DNA of 64,000 nucleotides, from positions 1 to 64,000 of the forward strand of contig NZ_JACBNX010000005.1 in assembly GCF_013403875.1 (NCBI RefSeq), in the 5' to 3' direction. The notes beneath the pieces were generated by a model that was not told the DNA's origin, did not search any database, and worked only from the letters and a program-made list of their open reading frames with translations. Within the stretch, counting starts at the first letter, position 1. Every line of letters begins with the position of its first letter. This DNA is from Burkholderia guangdongensis. GTDB lineage: Bacteria > Pseudomonadota > Gammaproteobacteria > Burkholderiales > Burkholderiaceae. This document shows, piece by piece, positions 48,600-57,743 of this stretch. A program made the translations under genes and the position numbers.

Positions 48600-49489
48600 C
48601 CGTATTTGAGGCAGCTCGGTCGCGCAGCGCACACGTTTATGTTCTCGCCGATCCGGCTCAAGACAAAACCTTGCCGGCGGCGTTGCTTTTCGACTCAGGA
48701 AACGCTGTGTGCCTGCTGGATGGCGGGGCCGATGTAAAAGCAGCCGCGCCGCATCTCATCCCGATCGACGAGACGAATTATCTTCGCGCCGGCGAATGGC
48801 TGGATCAACACGCGTCGAATGTGCCGTGTGCGACGCTGCTGATTTCCACGATGCCGCTAGAGGCGCTTGCCGGACATTTGAGCGCGTTCGTCGATGTCGT
48901 ACTGCCGGATCGGACGGTCATGGCACTCGCGTTCTGGGACCCCAGCATTCTTGCGGTACTAAACGGCGCCAACGGAGATGGCACTCAGCATGTTCGCGGT
49001 CCGGTGCTGACGGCCGAACAGAAACAGGCCTTCCTGGCTCCCGTTCTCGAATGGTGGTACTGGGATCGTGCTGGCCGCCTGAAGTCGATTGACTGGGACC
49101 GGAGTCCGGTTGCGGATGCCGCGTTGTCAATACAGCCACCACTGCAACTCGACCAGCGTCAGGTTGACGAGCTTGTCGAAGCCAGCGTGCCGGACAACAT
49201 CCTGTACTACATCCGGCTCAACATGCCCGGCCTGCTGCTCCACGTACCCGAGTCGGCGCAGTACGCATTTGTACGCTCGCAGATTCTGAATGCCCGGCAA
49301 TATGGGCTGGAAGGCACCGGCGATTTGGTCAATTATTGCTGTATCGCGCTCGCTTATGGAGCGTCGTTCAACACCCTGCCGGAAGTCGCCGTATTGCTCG
49401 AACAGGTCAGGACAAAGCTATTGACCTTCGATGATCTGATGAAGAATTTTCCTCGGGAAATTCCGACCGTTGATGCTGTGCATTCGTGA
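48587..49489 (+). CDS. DUF4123 T6SS effector adaptor/chaperone
   Basis: The 300-residue protein matches the DUF4123 pattern: N-terminal HVYVLADPAQD, central CATLLISTMPLEALAGHLSAFVDVVLPDRTVMALAFWDP, and a helical C-terminus (YCCIALAYGASFNTLPEVAV). Such adaptors (Tap/TEC) load a specific effector onto the VgrG tip. Between vgrG and a Tle1 effector gene, it is probably the loader for that effector. A decayed relative of its C-terminal end occurs at 52090-52331. Confidence 0.88.
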   Translation: MEAVTVFEAARSRSAHVYVLADPAQDKTLPAALLFDSGNAVCLLDGGADVKAAAPHLIPIDETNYLRAGEWLDQHASNVPCATLLISTMPLEALAGHLSAFVDVVLPDRTVMALAFWDPSILAVLNGANGDGTQHVRGPVLTAEQKQAFLAPVLEWWYWDRAGRLKSIDWDRSPVADAALSIQPPLQLDQRQVDELVEASVPDNILYYIRLNMPGLLLHVPESAQYAFVRSQILNARQYGLEGTGDLVNYCCIALAYGASFNTLPEVAVLLEQVRTKLLTFDDLMKNFPREIPTVDAVHS

Positions 49490-49570
49490 TCTGGTCACCT
49501 GCCAAGTCAAGCGAATGAGACAGAGTTCTCAAATTGTTGACGAGCGCCCCAAACCCTAGAGACAACAAGA

Positions 49571-50020
49571 ATGAAGTCGAAAGCAGATGCTGCAATGAAC
49601 ACGCTAGCCCGCCGCTTGCTCGTCGGTCTGATTTCAGTGTTGCCGCTCACCGCCTGTTCGGAGAGAGTCATGAATCTCGATGTTGCAATTTACAACTACT
49701 GGCCTCGCGCCATTTATGACGTTGCTGTCAACGGGCAATATGCGGGTGGTGCTTATATGGCTTATCACCCAGGTGGCGCAGGTGGTTCAACCGTCTGCTG
49801 TGTGAAGGTCAAGCCGGGGACGGTAACGATCGAATATTCGCTCGGAGGATCAGAAGGCGCTCCAAGATTGGGTGAGAGAATTCATGCAACTGCCGTTTTA
49901 TCTGAATTGCCGGGAGATTCCAAAATTCTTACCGTCCATGTATACCCTGATGAATCGGCCGTTGCTGAAGCATCCAAAGAATATGTCGATGAACGGCCAG
50001 AGCCAGAGGGAAAAAAATAA
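49571..50020 (+). CDS. DUF3304 lipoprotein, probable Tle1 immunity protein
   Basis: The 149-residue protein has a lipoprotein signal ending LPLTACSE. The mature domain (MNLDVAIYNYWPRAIYDVAV, GGAGGSTVCCVKVKPGTVTIEY, KILTVHVYPDES) is of the DUF3304 type found next to Tle1 effectors. A periplasm-facing lipoprotein is the expected place to block a phospholipase injected by sister cells. Its stop overlaps the effector start by one base (A of TAATG). A shortened relative lies at 52469-52732. The immunity role is inferred from context. Confidence 0.8.
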   Translation: MKSKADAAMNTLARRLLVGLISVLPLTACSERVMNLDVAIYNYWPRAIYDVAVNGQYAGGAYMAYHPGGAGGSTVCCVKVKPGTVTIEYSLGGSEGAPRLGERIHATAVLSELPGDSKILTVHVYPDESAVAEASKEYVDERPEPEGKK

Positions 50021-51516
50021 TGAGTTCGCTCCCGCAACCTCCTTCGTTGATGCAGATCATCACGGCTGCGACGCGTGACGTGCCGAAAGTTTCGCCCACT
50101 GCGAAGCAAGATTGTTCTGATGTAATTCACCTCACGTTCTTCTTTGACGGTACCGGAAATAATCGGGATGCCGATGCCGCAGGACAACGGTGGAGCAACG
50201 TCGCGCGATTGTACGATGCAGCAATGGCTGATCCGTCAAAAGGCATTTACCGGTTTTATATCAGTGGTGTTGGCACACCATTCAACGGCGAAGCGTCCTG
50301 GGTCGACAAACCTGATGTTTGGCTTGAAGACACGTTATTAGGCGGCGCATTCGGCGCAGGAGGCGATCGTCGACTGATTGATGGCGAAGACCATCTGAAT
50401 CAGGCACTGCGTCAGGCTCTGGTTAACAACGCCAGGAAGGTGGGGGGAGAGGTCAAACAGTATGTCGAAAAGAACAAAAGTGCAAGTCTAAACGATTTGA
50501 ACCAGGCGATTGGCGCGCATCGCCTTATCAAGGTCGTCAATATATCGGTGATCGGCTTCTCTCGCGGAGCGGCTCTCTCTCGTGCATTCGTGAACATGCT
50601 TGTTGGGCAGTGCAAGAAACAGGGAGTCGGCTCGCTGACATTGAATGGTTTTCCAGTCCGTTTCACGTTCTTGGGTCTATTCGACACTGTTGCTTCGTTT
50701 GGCCTGCCCGCACACAACCTTACGCTTCCCCAGGAGCAACGTGACTTACGTATCCCGACCTGTGTCGAGCGATGTGTACATTACGTCGCAGCCAATGAAC
50801 TCCGCTATTCGTTTCCAGTAGACTTGATCCGTGAAAGCGGGCGCTACCATGCAGGATGGACCGAAAAGGTCTACCCCGGTGTGCATTCCGATATCGGTGG
50901 CGGATATGGGCCAAAAGAGCAGAATCTAGATGGAAATTATGCCCGGATTCCTATGGCCGACATGTACCAGGAAGCGCTAAAGGCCGGTGTTCGTTTATTG
51001 TCGCAAGCGGAAATCAAGAGCACCCTTGCCCCCATTGCTGACCGCTTTACTGTTAAGCCAGAGACGCAGCAGAGCTATCAAAACTACATGATCGCCGTCC
51101 GCCCGCCCGGAACATCTGTTGAGGCCGACATGAAGTGCCACATGAAGGCGTACTACGAAAGCAACGGGACGCTTTCGCGCAGAAAGCAACCACTCGTCGG
51201 TCAAGAATCGTTCAATCAGAACTCAGTGAAGCATGCGATGTGGGGAACGATCGACATCGAGGCACCTGCTTATGCCGAGGCATTGAAGACGCATCGCGAT
51301 GTCGTCGTGACCAATCGCGGAACACGTGAAGAGCGGGTCTTTTTTTATACGTTCAAGCCCGAGCAATGGAGGCTCGATGCCTGGATGACGAATGCGTCTG
51401 ACAGTATTGTCAATTTTTTTGCGCACTATGTTCATAACTCCAAGGTCGATTTCGTAGCGAACGTTGAACCATTCAGCTATTTCCGGCCGCGTGGAGTCTT
51501 CGAACAAAAATCGTAA
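50020..51516 (+). CDS. Tle1-family (DUF2235) T6SS lipase effector
   Basis: The 498-residue alpha/beta hydrolase has the DUF2235 opening LTFFFDGTGNNRD (about residues 38-50) and a nucleophile elbow GFSRGA with Ser181. Likely acid Asp222 (LGLFDTVASFG) and His289 (YPGVHSDIGGGYG) complete the triad. No signal peptide is present, as expected for a T6SS cargo. Tle1 effectors are phospholipases that damage the membranes of competing bacteria. The cluster vgrG-adaptor-immunity-effector-PAAR supports this. Triad positions are read by motif, not modelled. Confidence 0.87.
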   Translation: MSSLPQPPSLMQIITAATRDVPKVSPTAKQDCSDVIHLTFFFDGTGNNRDADAAGQRWSNVARLYDAAMADPSKGIYRFYISGVGTPFNGEASWVDKPDVWLEDTLLGGAFGAGGDRRLIDGEDHLNQALRQALVNNARKVGGEVKQYVEKNKSASLNDLNQAIGAHRLIKVVNISVIGFSRGAALSRAFVNMLVGQCKKQGVGSLTLNGFPVRFTFLGLFDTVASFGLPAHNLTLPQEQRDLRIPTCVERCVHYVAANELRYSFPVDLIRESGRYHAGWTEKVYPGVHSDIGGGYGPKEQNLDGNYARIPMADMYQEALKAGVRLLSQAEIKSTLAPIADRFTVKPETQQSYQNYMIAVRPPGTSVEADMKCHMKAYYESNGTLSRRKQPLVGQESFNQNSVKHAMWGTIDIEAPAYAEALKTHRDVVVTNRGTREERVFFYTFKPEQWRLDAWMTNASDSIVNFFAHYVHNSKVDFVANVEPFSYFRPRGVFEQKS

Positions 51517-51544
51517 CCTGGCAACTGCCTTGCGAACGCAAACC

Positions 51545-51832
51545 ATGCAACGCTATCTGATCCTCAACGGCGACAAGACCACCGCGAATGGAACGGTAAT
51601 CGCTATGCCGGCCACGATCCAGTTCGAAGGCCGCGATGTCGCCCACGAGGGCGATGAAGTGCAATGTCCGGCATGCAATACGACCGGCAAAATCCAATGC
51701 GACGGTCCGCGTCAGTCGATGACCGCGCCCGACGGCCGGCAAGCGGCATTGAGCGACGATCTCTGCATTTGCAAGTGCGATCCGCCGCCGAAGCTCATCG
51801 CTTCGCAGCAGACCATGTCGATCGACGCATGA
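51545..51832 (+). CDS. PAAR-domain spike-tip protein
   Basis: The 95-residue protein begins MQRYLILNGDKTTANGTVI. PAAR-like features are the early GDKTTANG loop and the paired motifs HEGDEVQCPACNTTGKIQCDG and DDLCICKCDPPPKLI. It has several cysteines but few histidines, so the zinc site may differ from classical PAAR tips. It would cap the VgrG spike. The start follows the Tle1 stop by 28 bases. It is the last intact gene of the island. Confidence 0.82.
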   Translation: MQRYLILNGDKTTANGTVIAMPATIQFEGRDVAHEGDEVQCPACNTTGKIQCDGPRQSMTAPDGRQAALSDDLCICKCDPPPKLIASQQTMSIDA

Positions 51833-52089
51833 CACTCCATTCCCCATGCAACTGATGAGGGAGGACAGCCCGTGTGACAGCCGGTGACTATCGTATAGCA
51901 AGGATGCGCGACCATCTTGCAGTCGAGGGATTCACCCTGCTGTGTCGGGAGTGGTGCGGGGCACGGAGTCAATATCGGTTTCGCTGCGGCAGCCAGTGCC
52001 AGCACGCCTCATCCCAAATCGGAGCGAGCCTGAGACGCCGCTTGCGCGGATAGCGCGGTCTGCTGCTGTGCGAGCGATGCCGGACCGGG
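51833..52089. other. Degenerate sequence after the PAAR gene
   Basis: No intact gene is seen. Frames on both strands are short and interrupted, and composition is mixed. It appears to be the eroded beginning of the region whose end is the DUF4123 pseudogene, but no convincing similarity could be read for this part. Confidence 0.5.
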
Positions 52090-52331
52090 CAGACGCTGAC
52101 CCGCGTGCACGATATCGCCCGTGAGGCGCGGTTGCCGGTGCCTGAGCAAGCGATATCGGAGCGGTTTGAAACCGATATTGCTGTATCGAGCTCGCTCACG
52201 GTGATTCGTTCAAGTCCCTGTCGGAAGTCGCCGTGTAGCTCGAACAGGTCAGAACAAGGCTACTCGCCTTCGACGATCTCGTGAAGAATTTTCCTCGGGA
52301 TATTCCGACCGTCGACGCAGTGCATGAATGA
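52090..52331 (+). pseudogene. Remnant of a second DUF4123 adaptor gene (C-terminal end)
   Basis: From 52176 the frame reads YCCIELAHG, SFKSLSEVAV, an in-frame stop TAG (52236-52238), then LEQVRTRLLAFDDLVKNFP. This closely parallels the intact adaptor (YCCIALAYG, SFNTLPEVAV, LEQVRTKLLTFDDLMKNFP). Upstream, another frame from 52090 (TRVHDIAREARLPVPEQ) looks like the preceding helix, so a frameshift lies near 52165-52175. A TGA at 52329-52331 matches the natural end. It is clearly a dead duplicate. Confidence 0.82.
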
Positions 52332-52335
52332 TCTG

Positions 52336-52455
52336 CTTACCTGCTTACCTGCTTACCTGCTTACCTGCTTACCTGCTTACCTGCTTACCTGCTTACCTGC
52401 TTACCTGCTTACCTGCTTACCTGCTTACCTGCTTACCTGCTTACCTGCTTACCTG
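52336..52455. repeat. Octanucleotide microsatellite, 15 perfect copies of CTTACCTG
   Basis: The 120 bases consist of exactly 15 uninterrupted copies of an 8-bp unit, 13 bases before the start of a shortened DUF3304 lipoprotein gene. The corresponding spacer in the intact cluster has a single diverged seed (CTGGTCACCTGCC near 49492). Eight is not a multiple of three, so any frame through it shifts with copy number. The frame through it encodes only a LLTCLPAY repetition. Confidence 0.97.
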
Positions 52456-52468
52456 CTGAGTTGCGCAA

Positions 52469-52732
52469 ATGAAACCGAAGCATCAAATTGCAATGAATTC
52501 GCTAGCTTGCCGCTTGCTCGTCAGTCTGATGTCCGTGATGCCACTTACCGCCTGTTCGGAGAGTAATGCACCTGGAAATGGAACCAAGCTTCAGGCAACG
52601 ACCGTAATCGACCACATGTCGGGCGACGCAAAGGTGCTGACGGTTCATCTTTATCCCGACAAGACCGTTTTCGCGGAAACATCAGCAGAGTACGTCGATG
52701 AGCGTCCCCAGCATCAAACGGATGGGAGATGA
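52469..52732 (+). pseudogene. Internally deleted duplicate of the DUF3304 lipoprotein gene
   Basis: The 87-residue frame starts MKPKHQIAMNSLACRLLV with a lipobox MPLTACSES, paralleling the intact protein. It then jumps from the mature N-terminus to LQATTVIDHMSGDAKVLTVH, matching the last third (IHATAVLSELPGDSKILTVH), and ends EYVDERP. About 65 middle residues are missing in frame. It still could make a short lipoprotein, but the core of the domain is gone. The 8-bp repeat array lies just upstream and could affect its expression. Confidence 0.78.
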
Positions 52733-52776
52733 GCTCGTCTCCCATTTCGCGCTCAAGGCCGCGCGACGCGCAACCA

Positions 52777-54426
52777 TCACGCCGCGAGCATTTCCTTCGC
52801 GTGCTTGCGCGTCGTCGCGGTGATTTCGAGGCCGCCGAGCATCCGCGCGACTTCCTCGACGCGGTTCGCCCGGTCGAGCGGCACGACCGTCGACACGGTG
52901 CCGCCGGCGGCGTCGGCGCCCTTCGCGACCTGGAAGTGATGATCGCCGCGCGCGGCGACCTGCGGCAGGTGCGTCACGCACAGCACCTGCCGGTCGCGGC
53001 CGAGCTGATGCAGCAGCCGGCCGACGACTTCGGCCACGCCGCCGCCGATCCCGGTGTCGACTTCGTCGAAGATCAGCGTCGGCGTCGGGCTCGCGGCGCT
53101 CGCGATCACCGCCAGCGCGAGGCTGATCCGCGCGAGTTCGCCGCCCGACGCGACCTTCGCGAGCGGCCGCAGCGGCACGCCCGGATGCCCGGCGACGCGG
53201 AACTCGATCTGCTCGAGCCCGTGCGGGCCGCCGTCGGCGAGCGGCGCGAGCGCGACGTCGAAGCGGCCGCCCGCCATCGACAGCTCCTGCATCCCCGCGG
53301 TGACCGCCGCGCCGAGCGCCGTCGCGGCCTTCGCGCGCGCCTTCGACAGCTGCTTCGCGCCGACGAGATACGCGTTCCATGCGTTCGCCTGCGCGGCCTG
53401 CAGCGCGCCGAGGTCGGCGGCCGCGTCGAGCGCGGCGAGCTGCGCGCGGCGCGCCGCGTGCTCGTCGTGCAGCGTCTCGGGCCGCAGGCGGAACTTGCGC
53501 GCGGTCGAATGCAGCGCGTCGACGCGCTGCTCGACCTGCGCGAGCCGGTCCGGATCGAGGTCGAGCCGCTGCGCGTAGTGCGACAGCGAATAGACCGCTT
53601 CCTGCAACTGAATCTCGGCGGGCTCGAGCGATGCGAGCGCGTCGCCGAGCGCCGGATCGTAATCGGCGAGGCCGCGCAGCTTCGACACGATCGCGCCGAG
53701 CTGCGCGAGCATCGCGTCATCGGCCTCGGACAGCGCGTTCAGCGCGCCCTGCACGCCGTCGATCAGGTTCGCCGAATGCGACAGCCGCTTGTGCTCGGCG
53801 TTGATCTCGTCCCATTCGCCGGGCTGCGGCGCGAGCTTGTCGAGCTCGGCGAGCTGCCATGCGAGCTTCTCGCGCTCGAGCTGCAGTTCGCGCTCGTGCG
53901 CCTGCGCGGCTTCGATCGCCTGCGTCGCGTCGCGCCACACGCGCCACGCGCGTGCGACGTTCGCGGCATCGGCGGCGAGGCCCGCGTGCGTGTCGAACAG
54001 TTCGCGCTGCGCGTCGGGCCGCATCAACAGCTGATGCGCGTGCTGGCCATGAATGTCGACGAGCATCTCGCCGACCGCGCGCAACTGCGCGAGCGTCGCG
54101 CTCGTGCCGTTGATGAACGCGCGCGAGCGGCCGTTCGTGTCGATCACGCGGCGCAGCATCACCGCGTCGTCGGCGTCGAACGCGTGCTCGTCGAGCCAGC
54201 GCGCGACACGGTCGTGCGACGAGAATTCGGCGGTGATGTCGGCGCGCGTGCAGCCGGCGCGCACGACGCTCGCATCGGTGCGCTCGCCGAGCGCGAGCGC
54301 GAGCGCGTCGATCAGGATCGATTTGCCGGCGCCGGTTTCGCCGGAGAAGACGGTGAAGCCGCGGTCGAATTCGAGATCGAGCGCGGCGACGATGACGAAG
54401 TCGCGAATCGAGAGATGGCGGAGCAT
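52777..54426 (-). CDS. recN: DNA repair protein RecN
   Basis: The 549-residue SMC-like ATPase has an N-terminal MLRHLSIRDFVIVAALDLEF and Walker A SGETGAGKSILIDALALALG. A long coiled-coil middle (for example LRDATQAIEAAQAHERELQLEREKL region) follows. The C-terminal part has SGGELARISLALAVI and Walker B PTLIFDEVDTGIGG. It organises DNA around double-strand breaks. It follows nadK on the same strand with a 19-bp gap, a common pairing. Confidence 0.96.
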   Translation of the reverse strand: MLRHLSIRDFVIVAALDLEFDRGFTVFSGETGAGKSILIDALALALGERTDASVVRAGCTRADITAEFSSHDRVARWLDEHAFDADDAVMLRRVIDTNGRSRAFINGTSATLAQLRAVGEMLVDIHGQHAHQLLMRPDAQRELFDTHAGLAADAANVARAWRVWRDATQAIEAAQAHERELQLEREKLAWQLAELDKLAPQPGEWDEINAEHKRLSHSANLIDGVQGALNALSEADDAMLAQLGAIVSKLRGLADYDPALGDALASLEPAEIQLQEAVYSLSHYAQRLDLDPDRLAQVEQRVDALHSTARKFRLRPETLHDEHAARRAQLAALDAAADLGALQAAQANAWNAYLVGAKQLSKARAKAATALGAAVTAGMQELSMAGGRFDVALAPLADGGPHGLEQIEFRVAGHPGVPLRPLAKVASGGELARISLALAVIASAASPTPTLIFDEVDTGIGGGVAEVVGRLLHQLGRDRQVLCVTHLPQVAARGDHHFQVAKGADAAGGTVSTVVPLDRANRVEEVARMLGGLEITATTRKHAKEMLAA

Positions 54427-54445
54427 GGGGTCGGGCGGGAAGGCG

Positions 54446-55348
54446 TCAGGATTCGGTGTCGTCGCCGTTCGACAGGTGTTCGTTCCAGTGCAGCTTCTTG
54501 CGCAGCGTCACGTAATAGCTGTAGCCGACCGGGTGCAGGAACGGCACCGTGTGTTTCGAGCGGCGCACCTCGATCGTGTCGTTGGGTTCGAGCGACGTGA
54601 ACGACTGCATGTCGAAATTCACGTTGACGTCACGGCCGCCGACGAACTGGATCGCGATCTTCGTGTCGTCGGGCAGCACGATCGGCCGGTTCGACAGCTC
54701 GTGCGGCGCGATCGGCACGAGCACGATGCCCTGCAACTGCGGATGCAGGATCGGCCCGGCCGACGACAGCGCGTACGCGGTCGAGCCGGTCGGCGTCGCG
54801 ACGATCAGGCCGTCGGAGCGCTGGTTGTACATGAACCGGCCGTCGACCGACACGCGCAGCTCGACCATCCCGGAGAAGCCGCTGCGGTTCACGACGACGT
54901 CGTTGAACGCGAGCGCGTGGTAGATCGGCTCGCCGTTGCGCATGATCCGGGACTCGAGCAACGTTCGCTCCTCGCGCTCGAACTTGCCGGACAGCATCAC
55001 CGGGACGACCGCGAGCATGTCGGCCGCCGGAATGTCGGTGATGAAGCCGAGCCGGCCGTGGTTGATCCCGATCAGCGGCGTCTTGTACGGCGCGAGCTGG
55101 CGGCCGATGCCCAGCATCGTGCCGTCGCCGCCGAGCACGACCGCGACGTCGGCGCGCGCGCCGATTTCCGCGGGCGTGACGGCCGGGTAGCGGTCGATGT
55201 CGATCTCTCGCGCGGTGCCGGCTTCGAAAACCACTTCGAAGCCGGCCTTCGCGAGGCAATCCGCCAATGCGGCGAGCGGCTCGACGATGCCGGGCGTATT
55301 GCTGCGGCCGACGATCGCGACGGTTTGGAACTGGTTACCGGTTTTCAT
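54446..55348 (-). CDS. nadK: NAD kinase
   Basis: The 300-residue enzyme phosphorylates NAD to NADP. The catalytic motif [12 protein letters not shown] lies near residue 74, followed by [30 protein letters not shown] and [22 protein letters not shown]. The start at 55348 ([14 protein letters not shown]) is chosen because upstream residues are unconserved. It is divergent from hrcA with a 141-bp spacer. In bacteria nadK is often next to recN and grpE/hrcA genes, as here. Confidence 0.96.
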   Translation of the reverse strand: MKTGNQFQTVAIVGRSNTPGIVEPLAALADCLAKAGFEVVFEAGTAREIDIDRYPAVTPAEIGARADVAVVLGGDGTMLGIGRQLAPYKTPLIGINHGRLGFITDIPAADMLAVVPVMLSGKFEREERTLLESRIMRNGEPIYHALAFNDVVVNRSGFSGMVELRVSVDGRFMYNQRSDGLIVATPTGSTAYALSSAGPILHPQLQGIVLVPIAPHELSNRPIVLPDDTKIAIQFVGGRDVNVNFDMQSFTSLEPNDTIEVRRSKHTVPFLHPVGYSYYVTLRKKLHWNEHLSNGDDTES

Positions 55349-55489
55349 GCCGGCATTACACCATAGCTGGATGACGAAAAGAACCAATCGCGGCCGTGGC
55401 CGGCTGCGCGGCGCACGCCGGGGGCCCGGCGCGCCCCGGCCGGCCGTATCCCTCGCGGCGAAGGCCCGGTTGAGCTAGAATTTTCTTCC

Positions 55490-56512
55490 ATGCTAGATCC
55501 TCGCGCACGAACCCTCCTGAAAACCCTGATCGAACGGTATATCGCCGACGGTCAGCCGGTCGGATCGCGCACGTTGTCCCGATACTCCGGGCTCGAGCTG
55601 AGCCCGGCGACGATCCGCAACGTGATGTCCGACCTGGAGGAGCTCGGCCTCGTGTCGAGCCCGCACACGTCGGCCGGCCGCGTGCCGACGCCGCGCGGCT
55701 ATCGCCTGTTCGTCGACACGATGCTGACCGTCGACGCGCCGATCGACGAGGAAGCCGTCACGCGCACGGTGCAAAACACGCTGCAGGCGGGCGAGCCGCA
55801 ACAGCGGGTCGTCGCGGCCGCCGCGAGCGTGCTGTCGAACCTGTCGCAGTTCGCGGGCGTCGTGCTCGCGCCGCGCCGCAGCCACGTGTTCAAGCAGATC
55901 GAGTTCATGCGCCTGTCCGACAAGCGCATCCTGCTGATCATCGTGACGCCGGAAGGCGACGTGCAGAACCGGATCATGGCGACCCAGCGCGACTATGCAC
56001 CGTCGCAGCTCACCGAGGCGTCCAATTACATCAACGCGCATTTCGCCGGGCTGTCGTTCGACGAGGTGCGCCGCCGCCTGCGCGACGAGATCGACCAGCT
56101 TCGCGGCGACATGACCGCGCTGATGCACGCGGCCGTGACCGCGAGCACCGAGGCCCCTGACAACGAGGATACGGTCCTCATTTCCGGCGAGCGCAACCTG
56201 CTCGAAGTCGCGGATCTTTCGTCCGACATGGCGCGGCTGCGCAAGCTGTTCGACGTTTTCGACCAAAAGACGAGCCTCCTGCAATTACTCGACGTGTCGA
56301 GCCACGCCGAGGGCGTGCAGATCTTCATCGGCGGCGAATCGACGCTCGTGCCGATCGAGGAAATGAGCGTCGTCACCGCGCCTTACGAGGTGAACGGCCA
56401 GATCGTCGGCACGCTCGGCGTGATCGGCCCGACCCGGATGGCGTACAACCGCGTGATCCCGATCGTCGACATCACCGCGCGCCTGCTTTCGCTCACGCTC
56501 AGCCAGCAATAA
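55490..56512 (+). CDS. hrcA: Heat-inducible transcription repressor HrcA
   Basis: The 340-residue protein has an N-terminal winged helix ([69 protein letters not shown]) and a GAF-like C-terminal domain ([21 protein letters not shown]). It normally represses groESL-type operons at CIRCE sites. No CIRCE element was seen in this window, so its targets lie elsewhere. It is close to grpE-dnaK-dnaJ, which here show sigma-32-like promoters. Confidence 0.95.
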   Translation: MLDPRARTLLKTLIERYIADGQPVGSRTLSRYSGLELSPATIRNVMSDLEELGLVSSPHTSAGRVPTPRGYRLFVDTMLTVDAPIDEEAVTRTVQNTLQAGEPQQRVVAAAASVLSNLSQFAGVVLAPRRSHVFKQIEFMRLSDKRILLIIVTPEGDVQNRIMATQRDYAPSQLTEASNYINAHFAGLSFDEVRRRLRDEIDQLRGDMTALMHAAVTASTEAPDNEDTVLISGERNLLEVADLSSDMARLRKLFDVFDQKTSLLQLLDVSSHAEGVQIFIGGESTLVPIEEMSVVTAPYEVNGQIVGTLGVIGPTRMAYNRVIPIVDITARLLSLTLSQQ

Positions 56513-56544
56513 GTCAGCAACAAGCCAGCAGTGAGCCAACAATA
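56501..56544 (+). repeat. Four degenerate 11-bp repeats at the 3' end of hrcA
   Basis: AGCCAGCAATA and close variants repeat four times. The first overlaps the hrcA stop codon, and the rest lie in the 159-bp spacer before hemH. A slippage origin is likely and no function is evident. Confidence 0.75.
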
Positions 56545-56671
56545 AGCCGGCCCCGCCATCGTGCCGCGCCGCCGCGCGGCGCGCAATCGGCCGAACGGCC
56601 AGTCCCGGCTCCGAAAGCGGCCCGGTATAATCGAAGGCCGTCACGGTTTCGTGTCCGAACGTCCCCTGCCT

Positions 56672-57736
56672 ATGCGCTTCGATCTTGAGCCGCCTTCGAA
56701 CGTCGCGGCCGCCCATCGCATCGCGGTGCTGCTCATCAATCTCGGCACGCCCGACGCACCGACGCCGCGCGCGGTCCGGCGCTATCTCGCGGAATTCCTG
56801 TCCGACCCCCGCGTCGTGGAGATTCCGCAGGCGATCTGGCAGATCCTGCTGCGCACGCTGATCCTGCCGCTGCGCGGCCGCGCGTCCGCGAAGAAGTACG
56901 CAGCCGTCTGGATGCCGGAGGGCTCGCCGCTGCGCGTGCATACCGAGCGCCAGGTCGAGGGTGTGCGCCATCTGTTCGCGTCGAACGGCTATCAGGTGCT
57001 CGTCGACTACGCGATGCGCTATGGCGCGCCGGGCATCCCGCAGGTGCTCGCGCAGCTCAAGCGCGCGGGCGTCGAGCGCGTGCTGCTGATGCCGATGTAT
57101 CCGCAGTATTCGGCGTCGACGACGGCCACCGCGTTCGACGCCGCGTTCGCCGCGCTCGCGCGCGTGCGCAACCAGCCGGAAATCCGCACGGTGCGCCATT
57201 ACGCGGACCATCCGGCGTACATCCACGCGCTTGCCGAGCAGGTGCGGCAATACTGGGCGGCGCACGGGGCGCCCGATTTCGCGGCGGGCGACAAACTCGT
57301 GCTGAGCTTTCACGGCGTGCCGAAGCGCACGCTCGATCTCGGCGATCCTTACCACGACCAGTGCCAGCGGACGGCCGCGCTGCTGATGGCCGCGCTCGGG
57401 CTGTCGACGATCGAGTGCCGCGTCACGTTCCAGTCGCGCTTCGGCAAGGCCGAGTGGCTGCAGCCGTACACCGCGCCGACGCTGCGCGAGCTCGGCGCGG
57501 CGGGCGTGCAGCGCGCGGACGTGTTTTGTCCCGGATTCACCGCCGATTGCCTCGAAACGATCGAGGAGATCGGGATGGAAGTGCGCGACGAATTTCTCGC
57601 GGGCGGTGGCCGGTCGTTCCACCGCATTCCGTGCCTGAATAGCGCGCAGCCGTGGATCGACGCGCTCGGCGAAATCGTCGCGGAGAACTTGCAGGGCTGG
57701 CCGGTCAGAGCCGCGCAGCCCGAAACCGTCAATTGA
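56672..57736 (+). CDS. hemH: Ferrochelatase
   Basis: The protein is 354 residues from [16 protein letters not shown]. Core motifs are [42 protein letters not shown], and the active-site His in [36 protein letters not shown] and the Glu-rich [18 protein letters not shown] also match. It inserts ferrous iron into protoporphyrin IX as the last step of heme synthesis. The start is placed by the conserved N-terminus; the ORF is open further upstream. It precedes hslR by seven bases. Confidence 0.96.
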   Translation: MRFDLEPPSNVAAAHRIAVLLINLGTPDAPTPRAVRRYLAEFLSDPRVVEIPQAIWQILLRTLILPLRGRASAKKYAAVWMPEGSPLRVHTERQVEGVRHLFASNGYQVLVDYAMRYGAPGIPQVLAQLKRAGVERVLLMPMYPQYSASTTATAFDAAFAALARVRNQPEIRTVRHYADHPAYIHALAEQVRQYWAAHGAPDFAAGDKLVLSFHGVPKRTLDLGDPYHDQCQRTAALLMAALGLSTIECRVTFQSRFGKAEWLQPYTAPTLRELGAAGVQRADVFCPGFTADCLETIEEIGMEVRDEFLAGGGRSFHRIPCLNSAQPWIDALGEIVAENLQGWPVRAAQPETVN

Positions 57737-57743
57737 AGATGCA

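Noticed and set aside
51712..52005. Minus-strand 97-residue frame after PAAR
   Set aside because: It overlaps the PAAR gene antisense and has no recognisable motif; the region is degenerate.
52336..52455. Possible CRISPR array
   Set aside because: The repeats are contiguous 8-bp units without spacers and no cas genes are near.
52324..52566. 80-residue frame with repeated LLTCLPAY
   Set aside because: It is only the translation of the 8-bp microsatellite running out of frame into the lipoprotein remnant; no ribosome-binding site.
55349..55489. CIRCE operator before hrcA
   Set aside because: No TTAGCACTC / GAGTGCTAA inverted repeat is present there or elsewhere in the window.
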